Counted from the first letter of the stretch, positions 46,451-54,880 are shown. The stretch is DNA of 64,000 nucleotides from Streptomyces sp. CB02980 (GCF_014451325.2 NZ_JACSCH020000003.1:620001-684000); one strand, 5' to 3'. Numbers and translations are program-made. Notes: generated by a model from the letters alone, not told the origin.

Positions 46451-46524
46451 TGGCTGGGGCCGGGGTCGAACCGGCGACCTATCGCTTTTCAGGCGATCGC
46501 TCGTACCAACTGAGCTACCCAGCC
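46451..46524 (-). tRNA. tRNA-Phe(GAA)
   Basis: The minus strand starts GGCTGGGTAGCTCAGTTGG, has anticodon loop CTGAAAA (GAA), T-loop GTTCGACCC and acceptor pairing GGCTGGG/CCCAGCC. CCA is not encoded. It is last in the Glu-Asp-Phe cluster. Confidence 0.95.
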
Positions 46525-46546
46525 ACGAAGCCGTTTCCGGCTTCAG

Positions 46547-46620
46547 CGACTCTGACGGGACTTGAACCCGCGACCTCCACCTTGACAGGGTGGCGAGCTA
46601 ACCAACTGCTCCACAGAGCC
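46547..46620 (-). tRNA. tRNA-Asp(GTC), copy 2
   Basis: The body is identical to tRNA-Asp copy 1, but the acceptor stem is GGCTCTG/CAGAGTC. Anticodon loop CTGTCAA. CCA is not encoded. Confidence 0.95.
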
Positions 46621-46660
46621 AAGCTTGTGTGCGATCACTAGTCTCGCACACGGTAATGCG

Positions 46661-46733
46661 TGCCCCCAACGGGATTCGAACCCGTGCTACCGCCTTGAAA
46701 GGGCGGCGTCCTGGGCCACTAGACGATGAGGGC
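46661..46733 (-). tRNA. tRNA-Glu(TTC)
   Basis: The minus strand starts GCCCTCATCGTCTAGTGG, has anticodon loop CTTTCAA (TTC) on a CCGCC/GGCGG stem, and T-loop GTTCGAATC. First of the minus-strand tRNA cluster Glu-Asp-Phe. Confidence 0.95.
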
Positions 46734-46837
46734 TAGAGGCTCACCTGGGCGCTTCGCAGCGCGTCGGGGACGTGAGAAGCATATGGGATGCCGGGCGCTA
46801 TCGCCAAAACGGTTTCCGGCGGGGGGACAATGGGCGC

Positions 46838-47188
46838 GTGCTGGAGATGACGCGCGAGGAGTTCGAAGAGCTGGTCGCCGAGGCCCTGGACCGGATTCCG
46901 CCGGAGCTGACGCGGCTGATGGACAACGTCGCGGTGTTCGTGGAGGACGAGCCCGCCCCGGACGATCCCGACCTGCTCGGGCTCTACGAGGGGACGCCGC
47001 TGACCGAGCGCGGTGAGTGGTACGCCGGTGTGCTGCCGGACCGGATCACGATCTACCGGGGGCCGACGCTGCGGATGTGCGAGTCGCGCGAGGACGTCGT
47101 CGCGGAGACCGAGATCACGGTGGTGCACGAGATCGCCCACCACTTCGGCATCGACGACGAGCGGCTGCACGCCCTGGGCTACGGCTGA
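46838..47188 (+). CDS. Metallopeptidase-family (zincin) protein
   Basis: A 116-residue single-domain zincin of the family formerly DUF1025. The zinc motif is ITVVHEIAHHFGIDDERLHA, near the C-terminus: His, Glu, His and a further Asp. The N-terminal EMTREEFEELVAEALDRIPP and MDNVAVFVEDEP are typical. Substrate unknown. The GTG at 46838 is preceded by GACAAT at six bases, so a near-leaderless message is possible; an ATG nine bases downstream (46847) is the alternative start. Confidence 0.9.
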   Translation: MLEMTREEFEELVAEALDRIPPELTRLMDNVAVFVEDEPAPDDPDLLGLYEGTPLTERGEWYAGVLPDRITIYRGPTLRMCESREDVVAETEITVVHEIAHHFGIDDERLHALGYG

Positions 47189-47197
47189 GCGGACCTC

Positions 47198-47230
47198 GGG
47201 CACACGCCCGGGGCCTTTCGGGCGTGTCCC
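47198..47230 (+). terminator. Terminator after the zincin gene
   Basis: GGGCACACGCCC pairs with GGGCGTGTCCC around a ten-base loop (one bulge or mismatch). Confidence 0.75.
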
Positions 47231-47300
47231 TTGTGGCGCCGGGGGAGTTGGGCAGTGCAACGCGTTCCGTTCCTGCCTGTCGTGTCCTGGAGGTGCCCCC

Positions 47301-48017
47301 GTGCGCCATTTGCCCACCCGTGTCAGATGGGCCGCCGCCGCGCTGGCCGTCGCGGCCTGTGCCGGTCTGAGCGGCTGTATGAGTGTGAGTGACGAGGGGG
47401 CGAAGCCAGCTCCCGGCGCGTCCGGCGGGAAGCGGGGCGTGGCGACCGAGTCCGGTGGCGGTGCGGCCGGGGAGCCCGGCGGCGACGCCGGTTCGTGGAA
47501 CGGCCGGCCGGACGCCGGCGGCGGCCCCGACGTGGCCGGTTCCGGTACGGAGTCACCGGTGCCGAGCGGCTCCCCCTCGGGTACGGCGAAGCCCTCCCCG
47601 GGCACGGTGCTGCCGGTGGAGGGTCCGGGCGGCCCCGGCGGCCCGTCGAAGCCGCAGCCGACGGGCGGTCAGGACGGCCCGGGCGGTGGCGCGGGCGGTT
47701 CCGCCGGCAGCGCAGGCAGCGGTGGCAGCGGGGGCGGGAACGGGGGCGGCGGCAACGGCGGCGGGGCGAACGGCGGCGGCTCCGGCGGTCCGGGCGGCGG
47801 GGGCACGCCCACGCCGGAACCGACCGCGGAGCCGACTCCCGAACCGACACCCGAACCGACCGCGGAGCCGACTCCCGAGCCGACGCCGGAGCCGACCTCC
47901 AATCCGACCGATCCGCCGACGCCCGGAAGCGACACCCAGATGGGTGCGATGCGCGCGGCGGACGGACCGGGAGCGCCCCCGGAGCCGGTGGCGTCTCCGC
48001 AGGTCGGACCGGTGTGA
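47301..48017 (+). CDS. Low-complexity lipoprotein
   Basis: A 238-residue exported lipoprotein. Signal peptide VRHLPTRVRWAAAALAVAAC, lipobox GLSGC (Cys about 26). The rest is low complexity: a Gly/Ser-rich block (GGGNGGGGNGGGANGGG) followed by PTPEPTAEPTPEPT repeats that look like a wall-spanning spacer. No globular domain is visible beyond a short C-terminal piece (MGAMRAADGPGAPPEPV). TGGAGG lies before the GTG. Probably a cell-envelope spacer or surface protein. Confidence 0.75.
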   Translation: MRHLPTRVRWAAAALAVAACAGLSGCMSVSDEGAKPAPGASGGKRGVATESGGGAAGEPGGDAGSWNGRPDAGGGPDVAGSGTESPVPSGSPSGTAKPSPGTVLPVEGPGGPGGPSKPQPTGGQDGPGGGAGGSAGSAGSGGSGGGNGGGGNGGGANGGGSGGPGGGGTPTPEPTAEPTPEPTPEPTAEPTPEPTPEPTSNPTDPPTPGSDTQMGAMRAADGPGAPPEPVASPQVGPV

Positions 48018-48214
48018 GGGAGTCCGATTTGCCATAGGTGGGGGAGAGTGCGTATGGTGGTAGATCGTTTGATCCCATTGCCCGGCGCCGACACAGAAGA
48101 GCGCCGCGTGGCGCGTACTCTCCCTAGCCGTGGCTGACCGCATTGAGGCGGTCGTTTGCGAAATCACGGAGTTGACGGGCGCGTGCCGAGACTCCGGAAG
48201 GTTTCGCATTTCGC

Positions 48215-50584
48215 ATGTCCATTTTCAGTTCTGACCACGCCGTCATGCCCGAGAACGACGAGATCGTCGACGCCGCCGAGGCTGTCGCGATCGTCGAGAT
48301 CGACACCGACGACCTCGCCGACGCCGTAGAGGCGCTCGACATCGACATCGACTCCGACGACGACTCCGTCGAGGAGCCCGCCGAGCCCACCATCACCTTC
48401 GGCGACCTCGGTCTGCCGGACGGCGTCGTGCGCAAGCTCGCGCAGAACGGTGTCACCACCCCCTTCCCGATCCAGGCGGCGACCATCCCGGACGCCCTGG
48501 CCGGCAAGGACATCCTGGGCCGTGGCCGTACCGGCTCCGGCAAGACCCTCTCCTTCGGTCTGCCGCTCCTGGCCGGTCTGGCCGGCGGCCACACCGACAA
48601 GAAGAAGCCCCGCGGCATCATCCTCACGCCGACCCGTGAGCTCGCGATGCAGGTCGCGGACGCCCTCCAGCCGTACGGCGACGTGCTCGGCCTCAAGATG
48701 AAGGTCGTCTGCGGCGGTACGTCCATGGGCAACCAGATCTACGCCCTGGAGCGCGGCGTCGACGTCCTCGTCGCCACCCCGGGCCGTCTCCGCGACATCA
48801 TCAACCGCGGCGCCTGCTCCCTGGAGAACGTGAAGATCGCGGTCCTCGACGAGGCCGACCAGATGGCCGACCTGGGCTTCCTGCCCGAGGTCACCGAGCT
48901 GCTCGACCAGATCCCCGGCGGCGGCCAGCGCATGCTCTTCTCCGCCACCATGGAGAACGAGATCGGCACCCTGGTCAAGCGCTACCTGACCGACCCCGTC
49001 ACGCACGAGGTCGACAGCGCCCAGGGCAACGTCACGACCATGACGCACCACGTCCTCGTCGTGAAGCCGAAGGACAAGGCGCCGGTCACCGCCGCCATCG
49101 CCGCCCGCAAGGGCCGCACGATCATCTTCGTCCGTACCCAGCTGGGCGCGGACCGCATCGCGGAGCAGCTGTGCGACGCCGGTGTGAAGGCCGACGCGCT
49201 GCACGGCGGCATGACGCAGGGCGCCCGTACCCGCGTCCTGGAGGACTTCAAGAAGGGCTACGTCAACGCGCTCGTCGCGACCGACGTCGCCGCCCGAGGC
49301 ATCCACGTCGACGGCATCGACCTGGTCCTCAACGTGGACCCGGCCGGCGACCACAAGGACTACCTGCACCGCTCGGGCCGTACCGCCCGTGCCGGCCGCT
49401 CCGGTGTCGTGGTCTCCCTGGCCCTGCCGCACCAGCGCCGTCAGATCTTCCGTCTGATGGAGGACGCGGGCGTCGACGCCTCGCGCCACATGGTCGGCGG
49501 CGCCGGCGCGTTCGACCCCGAGGTCGCGGAGATCACGGGCGCCCGTTCGCTGACCGAGGTCCAGGCCGACTCGGCGAACAACTCGGCCAAGCAGGCCGAG
49601 CGCGAGGTCGTCGACCTGACCAAGCAGCTGGAGCGCCTGCAGCTCCGCGCCGTCGAGCTCCGCGAGGAGGCCGACCGTCTGGTGGCCCGCGCCGCCCGTG
49701 AGCGTGGCGAGGACCCCGAGGTCGCCGTCGCCGAGGTGACCGAGGCCGCCGAGGCCGAGGTCGCGGCCGCCGCCGTCGAGGCCGAGCGTGCCGCCCGCGC
49801 CGAGGAGCAGCGCCGCGAGGAGCGCCCGGCCCGCGACGAGCGGGGCAACTACGAGCGTCGTGACCGTGGCGGCTTCAACCGCGACGACCGTGGCGACCGT
49901 GGTGGCTTCCGCGGCGGTGACCGTGGTGGCGACCGTGGCGGTTTCCGTCGTGACAACGACCGTCCGTCCGGTGGCTTCCGTCGTGACGACCGCCCCTCGG
50001 GTGGCTTCAACCGCGATGACCGTGGTGGCGACCGTGGTGGCTTCCGTCGTGACAACGACCGTCCGTCCGGTGGCTTCCGTCGTGACGACCGCCCCTCGGG
50101 CGGCTTCAACCGCGACGACCGCGGCGGCCGTTCTTTCGAGCGTCGTGACAACGACCGTCCGTCCGGTGGCTTCCGTCGCGACGACCGCCCCTCGGGTGGC
50201 TTCAACCGCGACGACCGTGGTGGCGACCGTGGTGGCTTCCGTCGTGACAACGACCGTCCGTCCGGTGGCTTCCGTCGTGACGACCGCCCCTCGGGCGGCT
50301 TCAACCGTGACGACCGTCCGTCGGGCGGCTTCAACCGCGATGACCGCGGCGGCCGTTCCTTCGAGCGTCGTGACAACGACCGTCCGGCCGGCGGCCACCG
50401 TGGCAGCGACCGTCCGTTCAACCGCGACCGTCGCGACGACCGCCCCGCCGGCGGCTTCCGCCCGGGTGGCGGCGACCGCCCGCACGCCCGTCGTGACGAC
50501 CACCGCGGCACCGGCTCGACCGGCTCGACCGGTGGCTCCTTCGGCCGCCGCGACGACAAGCCGCGCTGGAAGCGCAACGGCTGA
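48215..50584 (+). CDS. DEAD-box RNA helicase with RGG-like C-terminal repeats
   Basis: A 789-residue cold-shock-type RNA helicase. An acidic N-terminus (DIDIDSDDDSVEEPAEP) precedes the helicase core: Q motif TTPFPIQAATIPDALAGKD, Walker A GRTGSGKT, PTRELAMQ, DEAD box VLDEADQMADLGF, motif III SAT, and HRSGRTARAGRSG. After a coiled-coil, Ala/Glu-rich segment (about 455-550) comes a long RNA-binding tail of DRPSGGFRRDDRPSGGFNRD repeats (about 555-765). Bacterial relatives unwind structured mRNA and help ribosome assembly. The tail is coded by DNA repeats (separate feature). Confidence 0.95.
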   Translation: MSIFSSDHAVMPENDEIVDAAEAVAIVEIDTDDLADAVEALDIDIDSDDDSVEEPAEPTITFGDLGLPDGVVRKLAQNGVTTPFPIQAATIPDALAGKDILGRGRTGSGKTLSFGLPLLAGLAGGHTDKKKPRGIILTPTRELAMQVADALQPYGDVLGLKMKVVCGGTSMGNQIYALERGVDVLVATPGRLRDIINRGACSLENVKIAVLDEADQMADLGFLPEVTELLDQIPGGGQRMLFSATMENEIGTLVKRYLTDPVTHEVDSAQGNVTTMTHHVLVVKPKDKAPVTAAIAARKGRTIIFVRTQLGADRIAEQLCDAGVKADALHGGMTQGARTRVLEDFKKGYVNALVATDVAARGIHVDGIDLVLNVDPAGDHKDYLHRSGRTARAGRSGVVVSLALPHQRRQIFRLMEDAGVDASRHMVGGAGAFDPEVAEITGARSLTEVQADSANNSAKQAEREVVDLTKQLERLQLRAVELREEADRLVARAARERGEDPEVAVAEVTEAAEAEVAAAAVEAERAARAEEQRREERPARDERGNYERRDRGGFNRDDRGDRGGFRGGDRGGDRGGFRRDNDRPSGGFRRDDRPSGGFNRDDRGGDRGGFRRDNDRPSGGFRRDDRPSGGFNRDDRGGRSFERRDNDRPSGGFRRDDRPSGGFNRDDRGGDRGGFRRDNDRPSGGFRRDDRPSGGFNRDDRPSGGFNRDDRGGRSFERRDNDRPAGGHRGSDRPFNRDRRDDRPAGGFRPGGGDRPHARRDDHRGTGSTGSTGGSFGRRDDKPRWKRNG
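49857..50400 (+). repeat. Tandem repeats coding the RGG-like tail
   Basis: Nested repeats with a basic unit of about 24-30 bases (CGTCCGTCCGGTGGCTTCCG-like), arranged in larger blocks of roughly 120 bases that end GACCGTGGTGGC or CGCGGCGGCCGTTC. Identical blocks of more than 50 bases recur, so slippage or recombination is expected. Confidence 0.85.
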
Positions 50585-50600
50585 GGTCGACTGACCTGAC

Positions 50601-50650
50601 AACGCGCAGGGCCCGTACAGCACTTCGGTGCCGTACGGGCCCTGCGCGTT
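50601..50650 (+). terminator. Long terminator with a UUCG loop
   Basis: Arms of 23 bases with one mismatch (AACGCGCAGGGCCCGTAC at the base) close on a C(TTCG)G tetraloop. It is 17 bases after the helicase stop. Confidence 0.92.
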
Positions 50651-50874
50651 GGTGAACCGGTTCTCTTCTCGCGGGCCCGGCCGCTGCCGGACGGCGTCAC
50701 CGGCGACGGCAAGGCCGACCCGGTGGCCCGCGACACGACCGAAACGGAGCGCCCCGGGCACCCGCCTCGGGGCCCGGCCCACGCGCCGTCGCGGGAACGG
50801 GCCCGAGCCGTCCGCGTATACCCGATCGGTTCGGGGGATCTCTCGGGCTATGCTGCACGGGTGTGCTTGTCCAC

Positions 50875-50947
50875 GGGCCGTTAGCTCAATTGGCAGAGCA
50901 GCGGACTTTTAATCCGTTGGTTGTGGGTTCGAGTCCCACACGGCCTA
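50875..50947 (+). tRNA. tRNA-Lys(TTT)
   Basis: Starts GGGCCGTTAGCTCAATTGG; anticodon loop CTTTTAA (TTT); T-loop GTTCGAGTC; acceptor GGGCCGT/ACGGCCT. CCA is not encoded. Confidence 0.96.
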
Positions 50948-50985
50948 CGTGTGGCAGGCGGGGGTTTCGGTCTCCGAGCTGCCGA

Positions 50986-51022
50986 GAAGCGCCCCGACCG
51001 GTTTCGACCGGTCGGGGCGTTT
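50986..51022 (+). terminator. Terminator after tRNA-Lys
   Basis: GCGCCCCGACCGGT pairs with ACCGGTCGGGGCG around TTCG, followed by TTTCC. Confidence 0.88.
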
Positions 51023-51095
51023 CCGTATCCGGGACGCGGTGTGCGGCACCGTGGGCGAATCTGGTTCGTGGACGCTGAGCGTGGAGGTGGGGACC

Positions 51096-52517
51096 GTGAC
51101 GGTGAACGGATCCGGTGATCCGATGGACCAGGCCCGGACGCTGGCGCGGTGGGCGCTCGGCGCCGCCGCGGCGGCGGTCGTGCTGCTGCTCACGGGGCTC
51201 GGCGCCGCCGGTCTTCTGGTCCTCCTGGGCGCGCTCGTGGGGCTCGTCTGTTCGGCCGTGGGCATCTGGTGGTTCCTCGCCCACCGCGGGCCGCTGCGGG
51301 TCTCCGGCGCCCTGCTGGCCGTCGCCGCGCCGCTCGCCGTCCTCGTCCTGTACGTCGCCTGGGGCCCCTGGCTGACCGGGCTCGGGGCCCTCGCGTCGTG
51401 GAGCGTGGCGCTGGTCTGCGCGCGGGCCGCCCTGCGCCTCATCCGGGACATGAGCGGCGGGCCCGCCCGCCCGCGGCCGAAGCGGCGGCCCCGGCCGAAG
51501 CGGCCCGTACTGATCATGAACCCGAAGTCCGGGGGCGGAAAGGTCGCCCGCTTCGGGCTCGTCGAGCGGGCCGAGAAGCTGGGCGCGCGGGTCGTCCTCA
51601 TCGACCCGTCCGTCGAGACCGATGTCGCCGCGCTCGCCCGGGAAGCCGTCGCCGACGGTGCCGACCTGCTCGGGGTGGCCGGCGGGGACGGCACCCAGGC
51701 GCTGGTCGCCGACGTGGCCGCCGAGCACGACCTGCCCTTCCTGGTCATCTCCGCCGGAACCCGCAACCACTTCGCCCTCGACCTGGGTCTCGACCGCGCC
51801 GACCCGGCGACCTGCCTGGACGCCCTCGTCGACGGCGAGGAACTCCGTGTCGACCTCGGCTCCGTGTCCGGGCGGGCGTTCGTCAACACCGTCTCCTTCG
51901 GCGTGTACGCCGATGTCGTCCAGCTCCCCGAGTACCGCGACGCCAAGGCCGGCACCGCCGTCGACGTCCTCCCCGACCTGCTCCAGGGCGGTGGCGGCGA
52001 CCGTCTCGACGCGACCGCCGACGGCCTTCGGCTGCCCGCCCAGCAGGCCCTCCTCGTCAGCAACAACGCGTACGCCGCGCCCGATCCGTTCAGCGCCGCC
52101 GCCGCCCGGAGACCGCGCCTGGACGGCGGGGAGCTCGGGGTGATCGCCATCCGGGTCGACGGGGCCGCGCAGGCCGCCGAGATGGCCGTACTGGGCACCA
52201 ACTCGACCGGGTTGAACGTCCTGACGGCCGCTCGGGTCGAGGTGACGGGGAAGGCCGCCGCCCCCGTCCCCGTGCCTCCCTCGGCCTTCGTCCCCGCGCC
52301 GGCCCGGGCCCCCGGCGCCCCCGGCACCATCGCCGTCGCCGTCGACGGTGAGGCGCTGACCCTCCCCACCCCCGTCGTCTGCACCCTGCGCCCCCGCGCC
52401 CTGCGGGTGCTCGTGCCGCGTCACCGGCCCGGCGTCATCGAGCCCCAGCCGCCCCTGGACTGGCGGCGCATCACCGAAATCGCCTTCCAGACCCCTTCGA
52501 GGAGCAGCGGCTCATGA
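51096..52517 (+). CDS. Diacylglycerol/lipid kinase family protein
   Basis: A 473-residue protein. The N-terminal 110 residues have about four membrane segments (LGAAAAAVVLLLTGLGAAGL and others), then a basic linker (RPRPKRRPRPKRP) and a DagK catalytic domain: VLIMNPKSGGGK (nucleotide binding), DLLGVAGGDGTQALVAD (catalytic GGDGT), and VISAGTRNHFALDLG. The family phosphorylates diacylglycerol, sphingoid bases or related lipids at the membrane. The GTG at 51096 has GGAGG before it. It overlaps the PAP2 phosphatase gene by four bases, so a kinase and a phosphatase for lipid phosphates are coupled. Confidence 0.9.
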   Translation: MTVNGSGDPMDQARTLARWALGAAAAAVVLLLTGLGAAGLLVLLGALVGLVCSAVGIWWFLAHRGPLRVSGALLAVAAPLAVLVLYVAWGPWLTGLGALASWSVALVCARAALRLIRDMSGGPARPRPKRRPRPKRPVLIMNPKSGGGKVARFGLVERAEKLGARVVLIDPSVETDVAALAREAVADGADLLGVAGGDGTQALVADVAAEHDLPFLVISAGTRNHFALDLGLDRADPATCLDALVDGEELRVDLGSVSGRAFVNTVSFGVYADVVQLPEYRDAKAGTAVDVLPDLLQGGGGDRLDATADGLRLPAQQALLVSNNAYAAPDPFSAAAARRPRLDGGELGVIAIRVDGAAQAAEMAVLGTNSTGLNVLTAARVEVTGKAAAPVPVPPSAFVPAPARAPGAPGTIAVAVDGEALTLPTPVVCTLRPRALRVLVPRHRPGVIEPQPPLDWRRITEIAFQTPSRSSGS

Positions 52518-53116
52518 CCGGCACCACCACCCCCGCCCCCGCCCCCGCGACGAACCCCGTCCGGGCGGTCTTCCGGGACCTCCGCGCGATCGACGGGGCC
52601 GTCTACGCCGCCGTGGCCGCCACCCCCACGCCCACCCTCGACACGGGCTTCCGCAGGCTGTCGAGCGCGGCGAACCACTCCAAGATCTCGTTCACCGTGG
52701 CGGCCGGGCTCGCCCTGGTCCCCGGCCGGCCGCGCCGCGCCGCCCTGGCCGGCATCGGGGCGGTGGCGGTCGCCTCGGCCACGGCCAACCTGCTGGGCAA
52801 GCGCCTCGTCCGCAGGCCGCGGCCGGACCGGGAGGCGGCCCGGGTCGTGGTGGGCCGCCATGTGCCGATGCCGGACTCGGCGTCGTTCCCCTCCGGGCAC
52901 ACCGCGTCGGCGGTGGCCTTCGCGACCGCCGTGGGGGTCGTCTTCCCGCCGGTCGCGGTGCCCCTGCAGATCCTGGCGATGGCCGTGGGCTACTCCCGTG
53001 TCCACACCGGGGTGCACTACCCGGGTGACGTCGCGGCGGGCGCCGTCCTCGGCGTCGCGAGCGCCGCCGTCTCCCTGACGGCCGTGGCCTCCTTGACGGC
53101 CGCCAGGAGGAAGTGA
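52514..53116 (+). CDS. PAP2-family phosphatase
   Basis: A 200-residue membrane-associated lipid-phosphate phosphatase. The three PAP2 motifs are KRLVRRPRP, SASFPSGHTASAVAF with the catalytic His, and GYSRVHTGVHYPGDVAAG. Hydrophobic segments surround each motif. Coupled to the upstream lipid kinase (ATGA overlap); opposite reactions on the same kind of lipid, or undecaprenyl phosphate recycling, are the likely functions. Confidence 0.93.
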   Translation: MTGTTTPAPAPATNPVRAVFRDLRAIDGAVYAAVAATPTPTLDTGFRRLSSAANHSKISFTVAAGLALVPGRPRRAALAGIGAVAVASATANLLGKRLVRRPRPDREAARVVVGRHVPMPDSASFPSGHTASAVAFATAVGVVFPPVAVPLQILAMAVGYSRVHTGVHYPGDVAAGAVLGVASAAVSLTAVASLTAARRK

Positions 53117-53144
53117 CCGGGCGTCGGAGACGCGCCCGGTCGCT

Positions 53145-53232
53145 TCAGACGCAAGGCCGTTTCCGTACGCCGGCCGCTTCGGTACGCCGGTCGTCGTCTC
53201 CGTACGCCGGCCGTTTCCGTGCGCCGGGCGCC
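53145..53232. repeat. Tandem repeat (CGTACGCCGGCCGTTTC-like)
   Basis: Five imperfect 16-19 base copies separate the PAP2 gene from the convergent sigma-factor gene. The copies contain GCCG/CGGC dyads that may help terminate transcription, but no clean hairpin stands out. Confidence 0.7.
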
Positions 53233-54156
53233 TCAGTACGTCGCGCGGGCCAGGTCCTCCTCCGAGAGGTCGAGCGCGGCGAGCCGCTCCGGGTCCGCCA
53301 GGATCTGGAGCTCGACGATCCGGTCCCCGGCGATCGTGAACGACATGAGGACGGTCGGGCGGCCGTCGACGACCGCGACGAACGCGGGCGCGCCGTTGAC
53401 CACGACGGGCAGCGCGGCCTGCCGGAACTTGGCGTACATGAGGGCCTGCGAGATGACGGCCTCGGCGCCCCGGACGACCTTGGAGACGGCCGCGAGCGTC
53501 CGGCCGCCGTCCGCGCGCAGCACCACGTCCGGGTCGAGGACGGCGAGCAGCCCCTCGAAGTCGCCGCCTTGCGAGGCGGCGAGGAAGGCGTCGGCGATCT
53601 CCCGCTGCCGGCGCGCGTCGGGCCCGGGGGCGGGGGCGGCGTCCTGCACGCGGCGGCGGGCGCGGCTGGCGAGCTGGCGGGTGGCGGCCGGAGTGCGGTC
53701 CACGATCCGCGCGATCTCGTCGAAGGAGACGGCGAACATGTCGTGCAGGACGAACGCGAGCCGCTCGGCGGGGCCCAGGGTCTCCAGGACGACGAGGAGC
53801 GCGAGGCCGACGGATTCGGTGACCTCGGCCGCGTGCTCCGGGTCGGTGGTGTCGGCGACCCGGACGACCGGGTCGGGGACGTAGTACTCCAGCGGGTCCT
53901 CGCGGCGCGAGCCGCGCGAGCGCAGCATGTCGAGGCAGACGCGGCCGACGACCGTGGTCAGCCAGCCGCTCAGGTTCTGCACCGCGCCGACGTCGCTGCG
54001 GTTGAGCTTGAACCAGGCCTCCTGGACGGCGTCCTCGGCCTCGCTGAGCGAGCCCAGCATCCGGTACGCCACCGCCCGCAGATGACCCCGGTCGGCCTCG
54101 AAGCGGCGGGCCAGCAGGTCCTTGCCGTCGGTGTGGTTGTCGCGGTTCTGGTCCAC
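53233..54156 (-). CDS. ECF sigma factor with SnoaL-like C-terminal domain (ECF41 type)
   Basis: A 307-residue sigma factor. Sigma-2 is GHLRAVAYRMLGSLSEAEDA with VQEAWFKLNRSD; sigma-4 is LETLGPAERLAFVLHDMFAV with SFDEIARIVDRTPAATRQLA. Residues about 185-300 are a SnoaL/NTF2 domain that in ECF41 proteins tunes activity without an anti-sigma factor; its terminal ILADPERLA corresponds to the family's NPDKL motif. The frame is open to a TTG at 54204, but the GTG at 54154-54156 has GGGGAG eight bases upstream and fits the promoter seen upstream, so it is chosen. The usual ECF41 partner gene (a small oxidoreductase or decarboxylase) is missing nearby. Confidence 0.9.
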   Translation of the reverse strand: MDQNRDNHTDGKDLLARRFEADRGHLRAVAYRMLGSLSEAEDAVQEAWFKLNRSDVGAVQNLSGWLTTVVGRVCLDMLRSRGSRREDPLEYYVPDPVVRVADTTDPEHAAEVTESVGLALLVVLETLGPAERLAFVLHDMFAVSFDEIARIVDRTPAATRQLASRARRRVQDAAPAPGPDARRQREIADAFLAASQGGDFEGLLAVLDPDVVLRADGGRTLAAVSKVVRGAEAVISQALMYAKFRQAALPVVVNGAPAFVAVVDGRPTVLMSFTIAGDRIVELQILADPERLAALDLSEEDLARATY

Positions 54157-54194
54157 TCGTCGATCTCCCCGTTCGCGTCCCGTCATGTCGTCAT

Positions 54195-54221
54195 GACGGA
54201 TCAAACCTCGTCGATGTGACG
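54195..54221 (-). promoter_or_regulatory. Candidate ECF41 autoregulated promoter
   Basis: On the minus strand CGTCACA (plus 54215-54221), 16 bases, then CGTC (plus 54195-54198). The known ECF41 promoter, from memory, is TGTCACA-N16-CGTC, so this differs at one base. It directs transcription into the sigma-factor gene, with the start point downstream of the TTG alternative start. Confidence 0.65.
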
Positions 54222-54372
54222 CCGCCTGTCACGCCCCTTGTGACGGGGCATCGGCGGTCCCGACGATTCCGGTACGTGAGATCCACGCCGCCGCGCGGCG
54301 AACGCCCGGGAATCCCCGGTCGACGCCTCGGAGCGCCGGGGATCATCCCTTCAGCGCGGTGATCATCATCCG

Positions 54373-54378
54373 TAGATT
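54373..54378 (+). promoter_or_regulatory. -10 element of a leaderless rhodanese message
   Basis: TAGATT, seven bases, then the ATG at 54386; no Shine-Dalgarno. Confidence 0.6.
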
Positions 54379-54385
54379 GATTCTC

Positions 54386-54880
54386 ATGACGACGACAACT
54401 TCGCAGGTCAACGCCGTGCTCCGCACCCCGCCGGCCTCTCCCGCCGCCGCTGCCGCGTACTTCTCCGCGAGCCTCGCCTTCCACGCCGACGTCTCCGACG
54501 TGGCCTCCGCGCTGGCCGCCGCGGCCGGCGACGGCACCGACCCGGGCTTCGTGGTGATCGACTCGCGCTCGACCGCCTCCTGGGACCAGGGGCACGTCCC
54601 CGGCGCCGTCCACCTGCCGACCGCGCTCATCCCCGAGCAGGCCGAGCGGCTGCTCGACCGGTCCGTGCCGGTCGTCACGTACTGCTGGGGCCCCGGCTGC
54701 AACGGCGCCACGCGCGCCGCGCTGGCCCTCGCGGAGCTGGGATTCCAGGTGAAGGAGATGCTCGGCGGCTTCGAGTACTGGGTGCGCGAGGGCTTCGCGT
54801 ACGAGACCTGGGAGGGGCCCGCGGAGAAGGCCGCGGACCCGCTCACGGCGCCGGTCGACTCCGACGACTGCGGCTGCTGA
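54386..54880 (+). CDS. Rhodanese-like domain protein
   Basis: A 164-residue sulfurtransferase-fold protein. VVIDSRSTASWDQGHVPGAV begins the rhodanese core; the active-site loop is VTYCWGPGCNGATRAAL, with the first Cys at the catalytic position, followed by ELGFQVKEMLGGFEYWVREG. The C-terminus ends DSDDCGC, an additional Cys pair that is unusual for the domain. Sulfur transfer or persulfide handling is likely; the partner is unknown. Confidence 0.92.
   Translation: MTTTTSQVNAVLRTPPASPAAAAAYFSASLAFHADVSDVASALAAAAGDGTDPGFVVIDSRSTASWDQGHVPGAVHLPTALIPEQAERLLDRSVPVVTYCWGPGCNGATRAALALAELGFQVKEMLGGFEYWVREGFAYETWEGPAEKAADPLTAPVDSDDCGC

Noticed and set aside
48164..50782. A minus-strand frame rich in TTVVAVEATRG repeats
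   Set aside because: It is the mirror of the repeat tail of the DEAD-box helicase gene and not an independent repeat protein.
54157..54204. TTG start for the ECF sigma factor
   Set aside because: It lies upstream of the predicted transcription start and lacks a ribosome binding site; the GTG at 54156 has GGGGAG.
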